Under the pieces are notes generated by a model that was given only the letters and a program-made list of their open reading frames with translations, ran no database searches and was not told the DNA's origin. Of a DNA stretch of 64,000 nucleotides, positions 45,540 through 57,800 are shown one piece after another (positions within the stretch are counted from its first letter, which is position 1; every line of letters begins with the position of its first letter). Source of the DNA: Petrosia ficiformis (taxonomy: Eukaryota; Porifera; Demospongiae; Haplosclerida; Petrosiidae); the NCBI GenBank assembly GCA_947044365.1, contig OX345641.1, forward strand, positions 3,509,460 to 3,573,459, given 5' to 3'. Both the position numbers and the translations under genes were made by a program.

Positions 45540-48500
45540 GGAAATAACTATATTCATGAATGTCATATGACAAGAAGTATGTCACTGTGACATGTACATA
45601 TATGCAATCATGTAGGAGTACTTATAATAGTATATCCATATTGTATATGTACATGTATCCAATCTTCAATCTAACATACTAGTAAAGTGTATTCATTTCT
45701 TAAACGTATTGAACATGTATAATACTCATGTAGTTATTATATAATTATATGTGACCATACCTACACTATCAATATATAAACAAAATTATACTAGGGCTAG
45801 TACAGTTACAAGTATAATTAACATTTAATTGGTTGTGTAGGTTGTTATAGATACATATGTACATGTACATGCTAATGCAATTATGATCTAATATCTCATA
45901 TTTATGTCCAGTTTGGAATTCTATTATACACATAATTTAATCTTTATAACTCGACAGTCTCTCAAAACGTTAATTTTCATTGTGTTTATAATTAATTGGG
46001 AATTGTTGAATTTCAAATGTTACAGTGAACCAAAAGTAATGTAATGTTGACACACTCAGTAGCATAGTGTAATAACACGCTTTAATGTGTTAGAGCACAT
46101 CTTAGGTGTGTTAGAATTGCACCAACATACATGTGTATAACACATCAAATTTGTGTTGTCACAACACACATTTTTACAGTGATATAGGACCCAAAATTTA
46201 ACAAACCCTACATGAGTATAGCTCTTGTCTTTTGCTTTATAGTAGTGTAAAGTATTTATGTAGGGTTATATAAAAGTGGTTTGTTTAAATTATATATGTG
46301 TGTACATTGTACATGTGTGAATATATGTATGTAATTATGTATGTATGTACATGTACATGTGTGAGTATATGTAATTATGTATTTATGTACATTGTACATG
46401 TGTGAATACATGCAATTATGTATGTATGTACATTGTACATGTGTGAATATATGTAAATTGTACATATGTGAGTATGTGTAATTATGTACGTATGTTTGTA
46501 CATTGTACTTGTGTGGGTATATCCATTGTACTTGTGTGAGTATATGTAATTATGCATGTATGTGCGTCCTCCAACAATCACACAATATTGTCACCTAAAT
46601 ACATCAGGGGATTTTGAACAATACAATACGAACATACAAAATACTTCTACAGTAATTAGGGTTACAGTAATTCCAAGGTTTGAGAACAGGGTACTTGAGG
46701 GGCTGAAGCATTTGAAAGTCATAAATTTTAGAAATGACAATATAATATTTATTTCTGGACAGGATTCAGAGGAAGCTCTTTCAATTGAAAGTTTATGGAA
46801 AAATTATTGTAATTATAATAAATGAAAAAGATAACAAGAGCACATGAAAATATTCTTTTAATTTATTAATTCTAATCCATTTTGATATCATTAATACTCA
46901 TTCTCAAACTAATAATGTTGACTTGTAGGAATTAGTTACTATAAACCATTCCACTGCTTAGAAGTTACAGACGTGGCATCCTGGAATTTCCCAAACGCAC
47001 AGCTTGCACGTATTTCAAGTCATGTACTTTACTGTGTACACACGTGATTCATGTTGAGGTGGTACTTAGTGTTATACGCTTCAAGGGAGCAAAGACTAAG
47101 ATGTAGGACATATACGTTTATAATAATATTATTATATCATTATATTTAGTAAAAATCTATTTAATCTATTTATCATGGAAACTAAAACTATGATAGTTCA
47201 CTATTCTCTCATATTATGTCTTAGAAATACGAATATGTGATGTATCATTGTACCAATACAAATAACATGAATTTAAATTATGATAATAATTGTGCCCTGA
47301 CAGTGAGGGTTCTGCACAGACTTCATTCATTACTTAGTGAAATAAAACAGGTCCTATACATTGTTGGGTCCATATTTGATGGAAGTGCTGCATGTTAACT
47401 AAATTAAAGGTTTAATTTTCACATCATGTAAAAGGGTCACCTGACAAAGTGTGGGATTTTAAACAATAGACTGCTGATACTACATATAACACAATAATCT
47501 TTACCAGTGGTAGGAAGCAATAATTGAAGGGGGGGGCACTGTGTGGACAGTTATAGTCAGTTTATCAAAAAAGTTAAAATAAATTACGTAGTTGTTCATT
47601 GTACTGAATGTTGATGAGTTCTCAAATGCAGTGCTCTCCCTTTTTTGACTGGAACTGGGGCAAACAAAATGACCCCACTGCATGTTGGCACCAGCTACAC
47701 CCACGATTTTAAGTTTTACAGCAAGGGAAATGCCTAAGGTACCCACCAGAGTGCATGGGCAGGGTCTTAAAAACTGCAAATTGCGTTATATAGGCTAAAG
47801 GGCGGCCGAAAAACCAGCAACTTTTTTAGCCATTTTAGCTAGGAACACACTGCGAACCACGTAGGGATGAAATGTCACATATATGTGACATCAGTGTCTA
47901 AGGGTTAATCAAATGCTTACCTTTAAATGCTCACCATTCTATCATTATGAATAACAACACAACTAATTAAATGATATATTTGTCTGGGATATCAATTTAG
48001 CTGTCTTCTTGCCAAATGGCAAGTTTTTTTGTGGCCGGTATGGCTATCCTTATGATTGTTTTCCCACCGGTTTGAACTATATATATATATATATAATATA
48101 TATATATATATGTATATATAAATATATATATAATATATAATTATATATATGTTTATATGTTAGTGGGCACTTATGCGATGTATGTAAACTTATACTTTGA
48201 AGTTTCATAAGTGACATCAAACAGAAATATTATATGAGGAAATGAGTAAAATAAGATTTCAGTAATATCAACAGCATGACCATACATGGAAATTTAAATC
48301 CTTGTAACCGTAATTATGAATTATTCAATTATTTAAACAATTTTGATTTTGGAGTGTATCAATATGGGGTTATCATTTTCTCCAGTATATTGGCCCTTTC
48401 CCTTCAATAATTTTACAAAAATCACACTTTGAGATTGACTCTGTAGCTATTGGACGTGATAGTCATAAAATAGAAGTGTACAGTTTCTAACAATAAATAA

Positions 48501-48800
48501 ATGTATTTGTTTTGACTAACAACATTGGACAAGCTTCCGATCATTATACTTCAATGTTATATATTAATAAATGAAAATATGATAATAAGAGCATATGAAA
48601 ATATGTTGTTTAATTCACTATGGAAATAAACAAACATAATATGTTTGATAACAAAGTATGTAAATGTTACTAACCACTGTAAATTAGAGTTGTTTAACAA
48701 AATGAAATTACATCAATAATACTTTAGTTAGTTAAATAAAACTGAAGCAGTTTAGAATAGAAATATGGTCTGTAAGGCCATTATCATCATACTAAACAAC
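45540..48800. other. Spacer without recognised gene
   Basis: Contains a partial foldback-MITE arm at 46195-46290, a TGTA-type tetranucleotide tract at 46290-46560, and an (AT)n tract at 48078-48155. 46900-48000 holds diverged copies of repeats seen at 35000-36800. The 89-residue plus-strand frame at 46556-46825 begins in simple repeat and has no recognisable domain. Confidence 0.45.
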
Positions 48801-48801
48801 A

Positions 48802-49812
48802 TTACTTAACATATATTTCGATTATATCCAGAGGTGTGTCTTCATCAGGTAGCGATTGATCATTACACACCCTCAACTCAATATTATCAGTAGTAGTCTC
48901 ATTCAATGTCTTAAGAAACCATGGCATGTTAGGATTAGTACAACAAGTAGACTCAGGTCCATTACAATTCTGTCCATCCCATAGTGGATCATCAGCATAA
49001 AGAATTGGAGACCAAGTGCTATATGTACCTGATTCACAATAGTAATCATTACCTACGAAAGGAGGAGGAGGAGTTGCAGAACTACCACTGTTACATGGAC
49101 AACAATATGAAACCAGTTGTATTTCAATCACTCCTCCTGCATATGTCCATATGTGTTGACGAGGATTACTACCATATGTTATTGAAATACCATCAACATA
49201 ATATGAGTCAATGTTATTGATTCCTGAGAAAAAAACATCAGGTGAAGCAAACTGATATCCTCTCACTTTTCCACAGATTCTGGTGTAATTTAGACTATAG
49301 GTGGAGAAGAATGTTGAGTCACAACCTGCTGATGAAGGAGTAGGTCATCCACAAACATCGTGATTGATATTACTATATCCTCTTTGTGTTAATCCAGAGG
49401 GACAAGTAGTACCAGGTTCAGTCATGTCGAGGTAAACCACTCTTGTCCATCCTCCCTCTCCATCACAGTTGATCCCCTCCATGTCACAATAGACAGTGAC
49501 TATACTTCCATTAGTCAGTATGATATTGTAATATCCTGATGTAGCACTGGGATAAACTTGATGTATTTGTGAACAAGAATTATTGTAGACCTGGAAACAA
49601 GAAGTTGGTAGGTAGGAGGGACAGATGATGAATGTAAGCTGGTTTCCTTTTTCAATCTTGAAAGTATTTCCGATATTACTGAGATTACAACAATGTTGTT
49701 CATATAGTGAGGGTTGACGTTGACTATTACAATCACTCATACAGTAGTTATCCTCTCCATTACTGACAGTAATTAGTTCAGTAATCAGAATTACAAGTAT
49801 TATAAGATACAT
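48802..49812 (-). pseudogene. FReD-like copy 11 (full length, one nonsense codon)
   Basis: Complete from signal peptide (MYLIILVILITELITVSNG) to IEIYVK and stop, with every block in one frame except for a single TGA at 49345-49347. It follows DVCG, where other copies have CGA or CGT arginine or CAA glutamine, so a CpG-type CGA-to-TGA change explains it. No other disabling change was seen. Site types are FKIEKGNQLT (first) and SQIHQVYPSATSG (second). The loop is TYSTWSPILYA. The TATA box is at 49852-49859. It could be a very young pseudogene, a null allele or a sequence error. Confidence 0.85.
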
Positions 49813-49851
49813 TATGAAGAATTATTGTGAAATTGATATGTGATTTCTTCA

Positions 49852-49859
49852 TATTTATA
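49852..49859 (-). promoter_or_regulatory. TATA box of FReD-like copy 11
   Basis: TATAAATA, 40-47 bp upstream of the ATG. Confidence 0.65.
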
Positions 49860-50234
49860 CACATCTCAAAAATAATCATATTCATGACAGGAACTGTCAG
49901 GAAGTACATTATAATAGTTATATAATTATATACATCGAAAACAAGTATAATACTGTGTATATATTTGTGTATGTTATAGCATAAAGTACAATAATCTTAG
50001 AGCAATGGGATATAAATAATACAATAATTATAATCATATATGTACAGTAGTATATTACAGCTTATATAATATTATATAAGCTGAACATGATAACAGGAGC
50101 GCAAATGATTACTATATTAACAGTGTAAACAAACATCACTTGATTTAATGGAATATGTTTGATTGCACAGCATGTAAACTATTTAAAATGAGTGTTTCAG
50201 TTAAGTGAAAGATATAATAATTTATTATTGCATA

Positions 50235-50281
50235 TATTACATATATATATAAATAATTATATATATATATAATTATATCTA

Positions 50282-50324
<43 letters not shown>

Positions 50325-50325
50325 T
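50235..50325. repeat. (AT)n microsatellite
   Basis: A long AT dinucleotide tract with ATAATTAT interruptions. Confidence 0.9.
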
Positions 50326-50954
50326 ATTCTGCACAGGATATTTAGAGTGATGGTTGCATTCTAACTTTAGTGGTGTTTATCCAGTATATACTTACCACTG
50401 TCTCAGTAGCCTATATACGTATGTATTATCTGAGTGGTGGTTAATTCATGATGAGTGGTGGTTATTCCTGACCAGTGGCGACCAGTGTAAAGGTACACTG
50501 TATATAATATTATTATACATATAATATCAGGAGCCTATACGTACTACATTAACATTGTGAAAAGCAATCATGAAGTAAATCAATTATAATTATATGAGGA
50601 TTCTGTATACAAACAATTTTGGGCCATATAAATTTGATATGTACTTCAATATTCATCAAATTTGACACGTGTATATATCTAAGATTGTCTCACTGGTTAT
50701 CCATACAATAATAATAACAAGTTATAGAATTTGGCTACAAACATGTAGAATAGTTTATAACAAAGTAGACTCAATGTAATATCATTAAGTTGACATAATA
50801 ATTACATGTGTATTAATATGTAATTATATATGCATGTGTGTACATGTACATGTACTTGTACATGTGGGAATGAATATGTGTAATTATGTATGTATGTACA
50901 TGTATAATATGTATATGTATTATAATTATGTAATTATGTAATTATGTTTCTACC

Positions 50955-51040
50955 ATGCCTAAAGTAAACTGACCAATCAGATTGCTTAAAATGAGGTTGA
51001 TAAATGTGTTATCAACCTCTTCATTTTGATCATCTGACAC
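50955..51040. repeat. CCAATCAGATTG palindromic repeat
   Basis: ACTGACCAATCAGATTGCTT is followed by GAGGTTGATAA and its complement TTATCAACCTC, forming an 11-bp stem. Variants with the CCAATCAGATT or CCAATCTGATT core occur near 23665 and 61345, so it is a dispersed family. Confidence 0.55.
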
Positions 51041-51339
51041 CTCTTTGTATGCGAGGCCTTGGCATTCGCATTCCTCGATGTCTCTTGTTTGGGTGGGGCT
51101 GGTCTTGACTGCGCTCACTCTCCTGAAAGAGCCACACCTTATACTTAATGGAGGAGGAGCCGGAAGTCTGCCACATGCTAGTAGGAGCTCTTTCTGTTAT
51201 TTGCGATTGAACTGTTGATCAGTTACTTGTCTAAGGAGTCACAGAAATCCATACTAGGTTAGTGAAATTATGTATACTGTTGCTACGCGCAAAGATTTGC
51301 TTAGTTACTACATTTCGCGCGTGTTTCATGGTAGAAGAC

Positions 51340-51441
51340 GGTTATACACCTCTGTACGGTTTCTACTGGATTTATCAAACCTCGTGCCTTCGGCCCTCGG
51401 TTTGATAAATCCAGTAGAAACCTTTACCTCGGTGTATAACC
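51340..51441. repeat. Long hairpin with GGCCGAAGGC-type tip
   Basis: A perfect 24-bp inverted repeat (51358-51381 with 51399-51422) around a 17-nt loop containing CCTTCGGCC. It is flanked by an outer perfect 11-bp pair, GGTTATACACC (51340-51350) and GGTGTATAACC (51431-51441). The two stems stack into a cruciform-capable structure of about 100 bp. Confidence 0.85.
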
Positions 51442-51886
51442 TATACATATATGTACATGTATTATAATTATGTAATTATGTATGTGTGGACATAAGTGAA
51501 TGCAACATAATCATTACTGTTTATACACATACTACAATTATTTTATCAACCATTAGGTTATCCAATCACTCGTAATTAATTATACATTGATTTATTACAT
51601 TTTGTACCTGCAAACAATTTTATTCCAAAATATTATGTATGAATATCAATACATATTAATAATCTGAATAACCAGCCAGGTTAATATGTATTGGAAATAC
51701 ATAAGAGAGACACAAATCCTGAAAAAAAATCTGAACCAGCTTCTTCCAACAAGATTGTTGCCTAAAATCACATAACACAGACTGTTGCTATTATTATTCA
51801 TAAAGTATAGTGAAGTAAATTTCACAACGTCATTAATTTTAATTCCCCCCAAAACGTTTATCTGGGAGAGATAGCTGGGTATAGAA

Positions 51887-52232
51887 TAGTGATGTGCGAT
51901 ACGTATCGATATATCGAAATATCGATATTTTCATTGAATATCGTGATACAATATTAGCTTTTGGGTGTATCGATACACTGGAATGGACAGTTTAGTAAAT
52001 ATGGTTTTTCTAATTTGTCTAATTTGATACCTAAAAGTAATTATAACAAGTTAGTGAGCATAACTTTCATTGATTTCTTTTACCATTTCTTGACAAATAC
52101 ATCCAAATAGGACATTTATTTACATTTTATAAGTGTTTCAATATTATTTCAAATATCGTGATACTGTATCGTATCGTGATATTTTTGGTAGCGATACGCA
52201 ATACTATTATTTAGTTGTATCACACATCACTA
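51887..52232. mobile_element. Non-autonomous hAT-like element (346 bp)
   Basis: Ends TAGTGATGTGCGATA and TATCACACATCACTA (one mismatch), flanked by the 8-bp duplication GTATAGAA at 51879-51886 and 52233-52240. The empty site is intact in block C at 24127-24134, so insertion postdates that duplication. The interior is rich in ATCGATA and ATCGTGATA and is non-coding. Confidence 0.92.
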
Positions 52233-52344
52233 GTATAGAAGAAAGTTAACAAATTACTTTATTGGTAGTAATTTCTGCTCAAGTATCATCCAAAAAAAGA
52301 AAAGAAACAAGGATAATAAAAACATTTTAAAAAAGGAAATAGTA

Positions 52345-52553
52345 TGTAGGGATATCGAAACCAAAAAAGGATACGAACAAGATTAGGATGGTACCCTAGC
52401 GACAAAATTAAAATAACCATTTCATATAACCCACATAAGTATGTATAGAAAAGGAAAACACAGAGAAAGTATACTTATATAGGGTTGTTGGTTAGTTGTC
52501 ACTAGGGTATCATCCCAATCTTATTATGTGCTATTTTGGTTTTGATATCTCAC
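52345..52553. mobile_element. Foldback MITE, most complete copy
   Basis: Nearly the whole 209 bp folds on itself: CGAAACCAAAA with TTTTGGTTTTGATATC, AAGATTAGGATGGTACCCTA with TAGGGTATCATCCCAATCTT, and CATATAACCCACATAAGTA with TACTTATATAGGGTTG. The block C copy (24237-24430) has lost part of the right arm. Confidence 0.75.
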
Positions 52554-52994
52554 ATGATCTTTCATTTTTTGAAATGTTTTTATTATTCTTGTTATCATAG
52601 AATTGTGATAGTTTCTTCCATGATATCATATAATTATAGTTTCTGGACTATCAATATATCATAGCTTATATATTATCATCACTGATGCATATTAATTACA
52701 TGTATATATTAGTTAGAATATGCATGGAAGGGTTTATTGGAAATACACAAAGCAATATCAATACTCCCGAGGGAATAGCACAAGGGATTAATTGGATATT
52801 GCTGAGTGTGTTTTGGAAGCCATAAGATAGTTAGCAGTTTCCACAACCCGTAATGCGTCATTCCCATAGTAAACATGTGATGTCATGGACCCACTACACT
52901 TGCATTGCCCTGTACTGAATTGGCAGTAACTATAGTACTGGTATGTGTAGAGGAACGCTTCATACTTGGAAGAACAAAAGAAGAACAAGAAGAG

Positions 52995-53345
52995 ATGGAT
53001 AATATCTTTCTTTAATAAGGAGAATATATAAACTGATTTTCCTAGAAATAAAACTGAAACTGTCACAATCTCTTCGCTAAACCAAAAAAGTGGCAGAAAT
53101 TGCCAATCTCACTTCAAGATATATTCCTCCAAACACGATTAAGAATACTTAGTGGTAATGTGCTAGAAGTAAAACTCTTCATGAACGATGCTCAGATGAG
53201 CTTTCTGAATCACCAGAAACCAAATTATTAAATTATTGGATTCTTTGTATTGTAGCCGAGGTTATAAAACATGATGGAAAACTGTATCTAGCGAAAACTA
53301 TCCATCAACTAAAACATCAATAGTTAAATTTGAATCAGACCTGCA
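52995..53345 (+). pseudogene. Crypton/QRICH1-type recombinase-like remnant, copy B
   Basis: A better-preserved relative of 25360-25700. One frame reads SDELSESPETKLLNYWILCI and then VAEVIKHDGKLYLAKTIHQL. The LLNYW...VxEVxxxDGxxYxxKT pattern is that of the DUF3504/QRICH1-type domain. Several stops precede it. It lies 3' of the dispersed sequence at 52760-52960, which may be part of the same ancestral element. Confidence 0.5.
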
Positions 53346-53744
53346 TAAATTTTGCGTCATTTTTTTGTTTGACCAAAATAACATTAAATCACTGATCTAT
53401 TTATCACATCCTATGTTCTACACACATGCATAGAGATATCTCCAGAGACATATTCCTGTGCAATATAGACAATATACGATGGGTCATTGTTTTCACTAAA
53501 TAAATTCATGGTGGTACATTATCTTTCATCTTATGGCTTCCATGATTTAAGCATATACAAATACCAGTAATATAAAAATTGGAATTTCTGGTCTTCTACA
53601 AACATTATGTTGATTTCAATAACCAAAAGGTAGTGTATTTCAACAAGGTTTCTAAATCAAGGCTTGCAGTGCCGAGCAGATAAATGAGGAGTGGCTTTTT
53701 GATATGTTACAATTATAATATAATGTATGAACATATTTAAGAAC

Positions 53745-56700
53745 CTTCTGATTCAAGACTTGACTTGTTTCAGTACCAGCCGAGTTAGTATCTGGTTCAG
53801 GAAACCTCTGTAAAAAATTAAGAACTTTCATAAAAATATAATTAGAAAGGTAGATGAACTATTAAATGTATTTAGAGATGTAAGAACTGGTTGCAGAAAA
53901 CATACAAACAAAGAAAAGATTCTCAGCTTCGTTGTATAATTATAATTATGTAATGATGTACAGTAGATACTATCAAGAAATGGCAAGTAATTCAAACAAA
54001 ATAGATGCACACATGCACTCACATACACACACATACAGACACACACTCACACAAACAAACACAGAGAAACAGATACACTGACACACAGACACACACACAA
54101 AAACACAAATAGACACACAGGCACAGACAGACACATAGACACAGACAGACACACAACATGTAGATACAGACACACTCACACAGGCACAGACACACACAAA
54201 TGAGATGAACAGTATAATGAAGTATAAATTATTTACCTGATAAAAGAATCCATTATTATCATGTGTCCAAGCAATACTACAAAATTTAACCCACTTCAGT
54301 TCATCAGACAAGAGTTCCTTTGTATCTACACGTTTAACCTAAACAAGAAAACACATCAGGTAAATAATAATAAATAATATAGATAAGGTAAATGTTTTCA
54401 TGAAAAATGTTGGAGGGGCAATACTACGTACATGTATCATGTAACTGTGTCCCATCAATGGGATCTGGGACTTTACGAAGTGCAAAGTTATTTCTGGCAA
54501 GTCAAAAAATAAAATATCATACTTACTATTGGAAAGTTTTATAATCATGTGGAGTAACCTTATAATTGTGTTAGTTCATTGATTAACAAACATGGAGAAA
54601 CTTTGGGGGTGGTGGGCACTAGTACAACATAACCATTGTACATAATATAAGGGGATAACAAAAATGTTTGTAGATGATCAGAAGTTGATTCTGATGTCAT
54701 CTGAAACATAAAACACCATTATTTTTCATAAATTAAATACCAACAGTAAATTGCTGCATAAATACACTATGTTTCACTGCTTCTGATTATCGCAGATTTA
54801 AATTTTTGAATTTGCAGCTTTCAAATTTATGAAGAGCTAAAAAGTTACCAACATACATATGTATAATTGTACATACGTACGTACATGTTATACATACATA
54901 CATACATACATACATACAAACATACAAACATACATGTACATACATACAAAAAAACCTACTTTAATAGTTCTCCAATCTGATCCACTCTCGCTGATACCAT
55001 AGGCACAATACTCTCCATTTTCTGAGAAAGAACAATTACCAAGAGCTACAGTACCATCATCAGACCATTGATTAGGATCAATAAAGACCTCTGGTTCTGA
55101 CTGAAGTGACTGCTGAACATACAACACACTAAAAGAAAGAAAAGATAATGAAATGAACCAAATGATGTACCAAAAGGGTTTCGTACAGGAATTTTATCTG
55201 GGTGATGGGTAGTGTCATCCCCAGACTGCCACACCCTACATCAAATGTCTTTTCCACTCAAAAATGATGTTTGTGGTAAAGAATGTCTTTTTTGAGTGGA
55301 AAAGACGTTTGCTACTAGGCCCAAGAATTTGAAGAGCAACTGTTCCAGTCCGTCTTTCGCCAGTAGGTCTTTAAGTATTATAGTTTTGATCAAGCAATAC
55401 CTCAGAGTTACTAAACAATATCTATTAAATTAAGCTGAGTAGTGAGCAATATATAATTATATATAGTTAACTAAAACCCCTTTTAGTCCTGCATTTTGAC
55501 TTTTAGAAATTACAGGTCTACTATAACTAATTAAAATGACTATAATGAGCACTTTTAATTAGTTAACTAAAACTAAAACCCTTTTACATTTAGTAAGCTA
55601 TAACTATAGCTAAATTACAAGTTTGACAAAGACGTCTGGTAGCAAATGAGTACATGGAAACATAACTCATCTTGTTTGAAGGCTATCGCCGTCCAATCAC
55701 AGCTTGAAATCAAGTACAGTTGAAGCGCTACAACATCGAACTGGCTCTGCCATGACTGTCAATTTGTAGCTCTACCTATTCATTTCATTCATGTGATTGA
55801 AGCCACAAAACTGTCGCTGCACTTCTTATATATACTAGAAATTATGTACTCTTGCTAGGACTGGAGTGTAAATTGTAACACACACACACACGCATATATA
55901 TATATATTATAATAATTATAATCTCAGTATAATAATCATTATTTAGTCAAGTACAGTCTGCAATTATTTTCTTGTCAGTAGTCATTCTTGTTTCCCAATC
56001 ACACTTGTGGTGAGAGTTCTGCATTGTGTGTGCATTCATTATAAAGAGTATTTATGATACATGTGATCACAATAACATTTAAGCTTGTTTTTACCACAAA
56101 TCAAAATACACCCACACTCTCATTATATTCATACAGTAGTTACTTACTCTTGGTTTTGGAGACCCATGTTGTAATAATAGAAATATCTTGAGGCTCTCTT
56201 GAAGGGACATGAATATTTTGGATAGTTGTACAAATCAGACATTCTATATGAAAGTAATAGAAGACTATGAATACAAAAATCAGTTATTAAATCATTATGT
56301 TAAACAATTACTATTATAATCTTCCTATTCAGTTATTATGTACAGAAAGGCAACTACATTAGATGTATAGGTAGAGCAGTCTGGATACTTACTATAATTG
56401 CTTTCCAGCATTTGAATAGCAAGAGTTTAAAGGTAAGCATTTAAGAAAGAATAAGGACTTTCCCTAGTCTAATCATGTGCACATGATGGAGAATATCTAC
56501 TGTTAACTATCTATACATGTCAGGGGTGTAACTAGGATTTTGTAAGGGAGAAGGCATTGATTGGCACAATTCTTTAATCTGATTTAATATTCATAGAGGG
56601 TGTGGTCAATTAAATGGTTACGTGATTACATGTGTCAATGACCGGAGCTATCCCAAGCCTATTTGAAACTTTGTTGATGTACCAAATTGCATGCAAGTCT

Positions 56701-57800
56701 TTGATTTCATGTTGTATTCAGACACCATGACTTGAAGAAGTACACAAGAAAAGGAAGCACCAGTCAGCTAGCGGAATTCTATTTCCAGATCACTATATGT
56801 TATTACAGTAGTGCAATCAGTTATAGTTAATACAATGTCAGTGGGCTCTGTAACTCTAGGTACTTCATTTTCATCTGACAAAGTAGTTACACAAGTTTTT
56901 TAAAATGTCACCACCCATACTCACTATAATCAGGGGTGTGTTAAATTGATTATAAAGTGAGTTGAAGGAGTGCCTTGTGAAAAAATGAGGAGGAATTTGC
57001 CTCCTCTGTTTCATTGTAGTTATGCCACTGCATTTAACTGATATGTTTGGAACAACTTAATGGTAAATCTTAATAGAAAATACTTTCTTTACAATGCAAA
57101 ACCTCCATGATTCAATGTTATTGTGTTATGCGCCTCCCGCTCCCACATCTATCATAACTTCAATTTCTATTACAGAAATGTTTTTAAATCCAACAATCTG
57201 CAGTTTAGGTTCCGTAATTAATATATACCACAGTGACAAGAGGGTGATTCATCAAACACATAGGGTCAGTTAGGGTCTTATGTTTATAAATCTTAACCTT
57301 CGATGACAGAGGTAATTGGGTCCCATATAGGCCTATGGCTCAGTAGACTATGCACTTGTCACTGTAGCATATTAATTATAGCACCTAAACTTCACCTATA
57401 CTCATGGGCCAAAGGAATAATGGATCTGTCTGTAGAGGAGTACAGACATAACTCATGCATAGCATTGTCACCAGACCCTCCTCGCGAGGGTCTTGTTCAT
57501 GAGACTACTCAATACTGCATCTGTACATACTTTTTTATATAATTATTATAATTGTAATTCCAATATAAGTATATTGCTTAATTAGATACATATTTCTTAC
57601 CTAGCATGGTATTTTTCTTTCACTGGACATGCAGCGAGATAAGGCATAGTGATAGCATTCTGAGCTTTCACAAAAGATGTTGTCTCCTCGGAATCAGGAT
57701 CTTCCAACCAACGATAATAATCTCTTACTTGTATTCCACATCTAGTTTCAACTACACTATCATCTCTTCTTACAAATGGATAATTCCATTTACCAGCCAT
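53745..57800 (-). CDS. PREP: Prolyl endopeptidase, block B, exons 1-5
   Basis: The exons are 57601-57800, 56148-56243, 54960-55128, 54237-54338 and 53745-53807. All join in consistent phases (2, 2, 0, 0) across GT-AG introns. The product runs [106 protein letters not shown]. This collinearly matches the first 200-odd residues of animal prolyl endopeptidase (usual length about 710), covering the N-terminal segment and early propeller blades. No disabling change is seen in these exons. The exon 5 donor is weak (GTTCTT). No exon 6 follows within the block C-like DNA to the left, and the FReD-like array lies beyond. Either a very long intron or a truncated gene. Confidence 0.72.
54005..54200. repeat. 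(CACAGA)n-type microsatellite
   Basis: Intron 4-5 counterpart of 26355-26655, shorter by about 100 bp. Confidence 0.93.
54853..54955. repeat. (TACA)n microsatellite next to PREP exon 3
   Basis: The short counterpart of 1377-1795. The exon 3 donor (GTAGGT) is at 54954-54959 on the minus strand, directly abutting the repeat. Confidence 0.9.

Noticed and set aside
46015..46185. Possible MITE with ACAGTG ends and many GTGTGTTA motifs
   Set aside because: The ends are direct rather than clearly inverted, and no target duplication or second copy was seen.
46556..46825. 89-residue plus-strand frame
   Set aside because: It begins in simple repeat, has no recognised domain or splice support, and no paralog in the window to test conservation.
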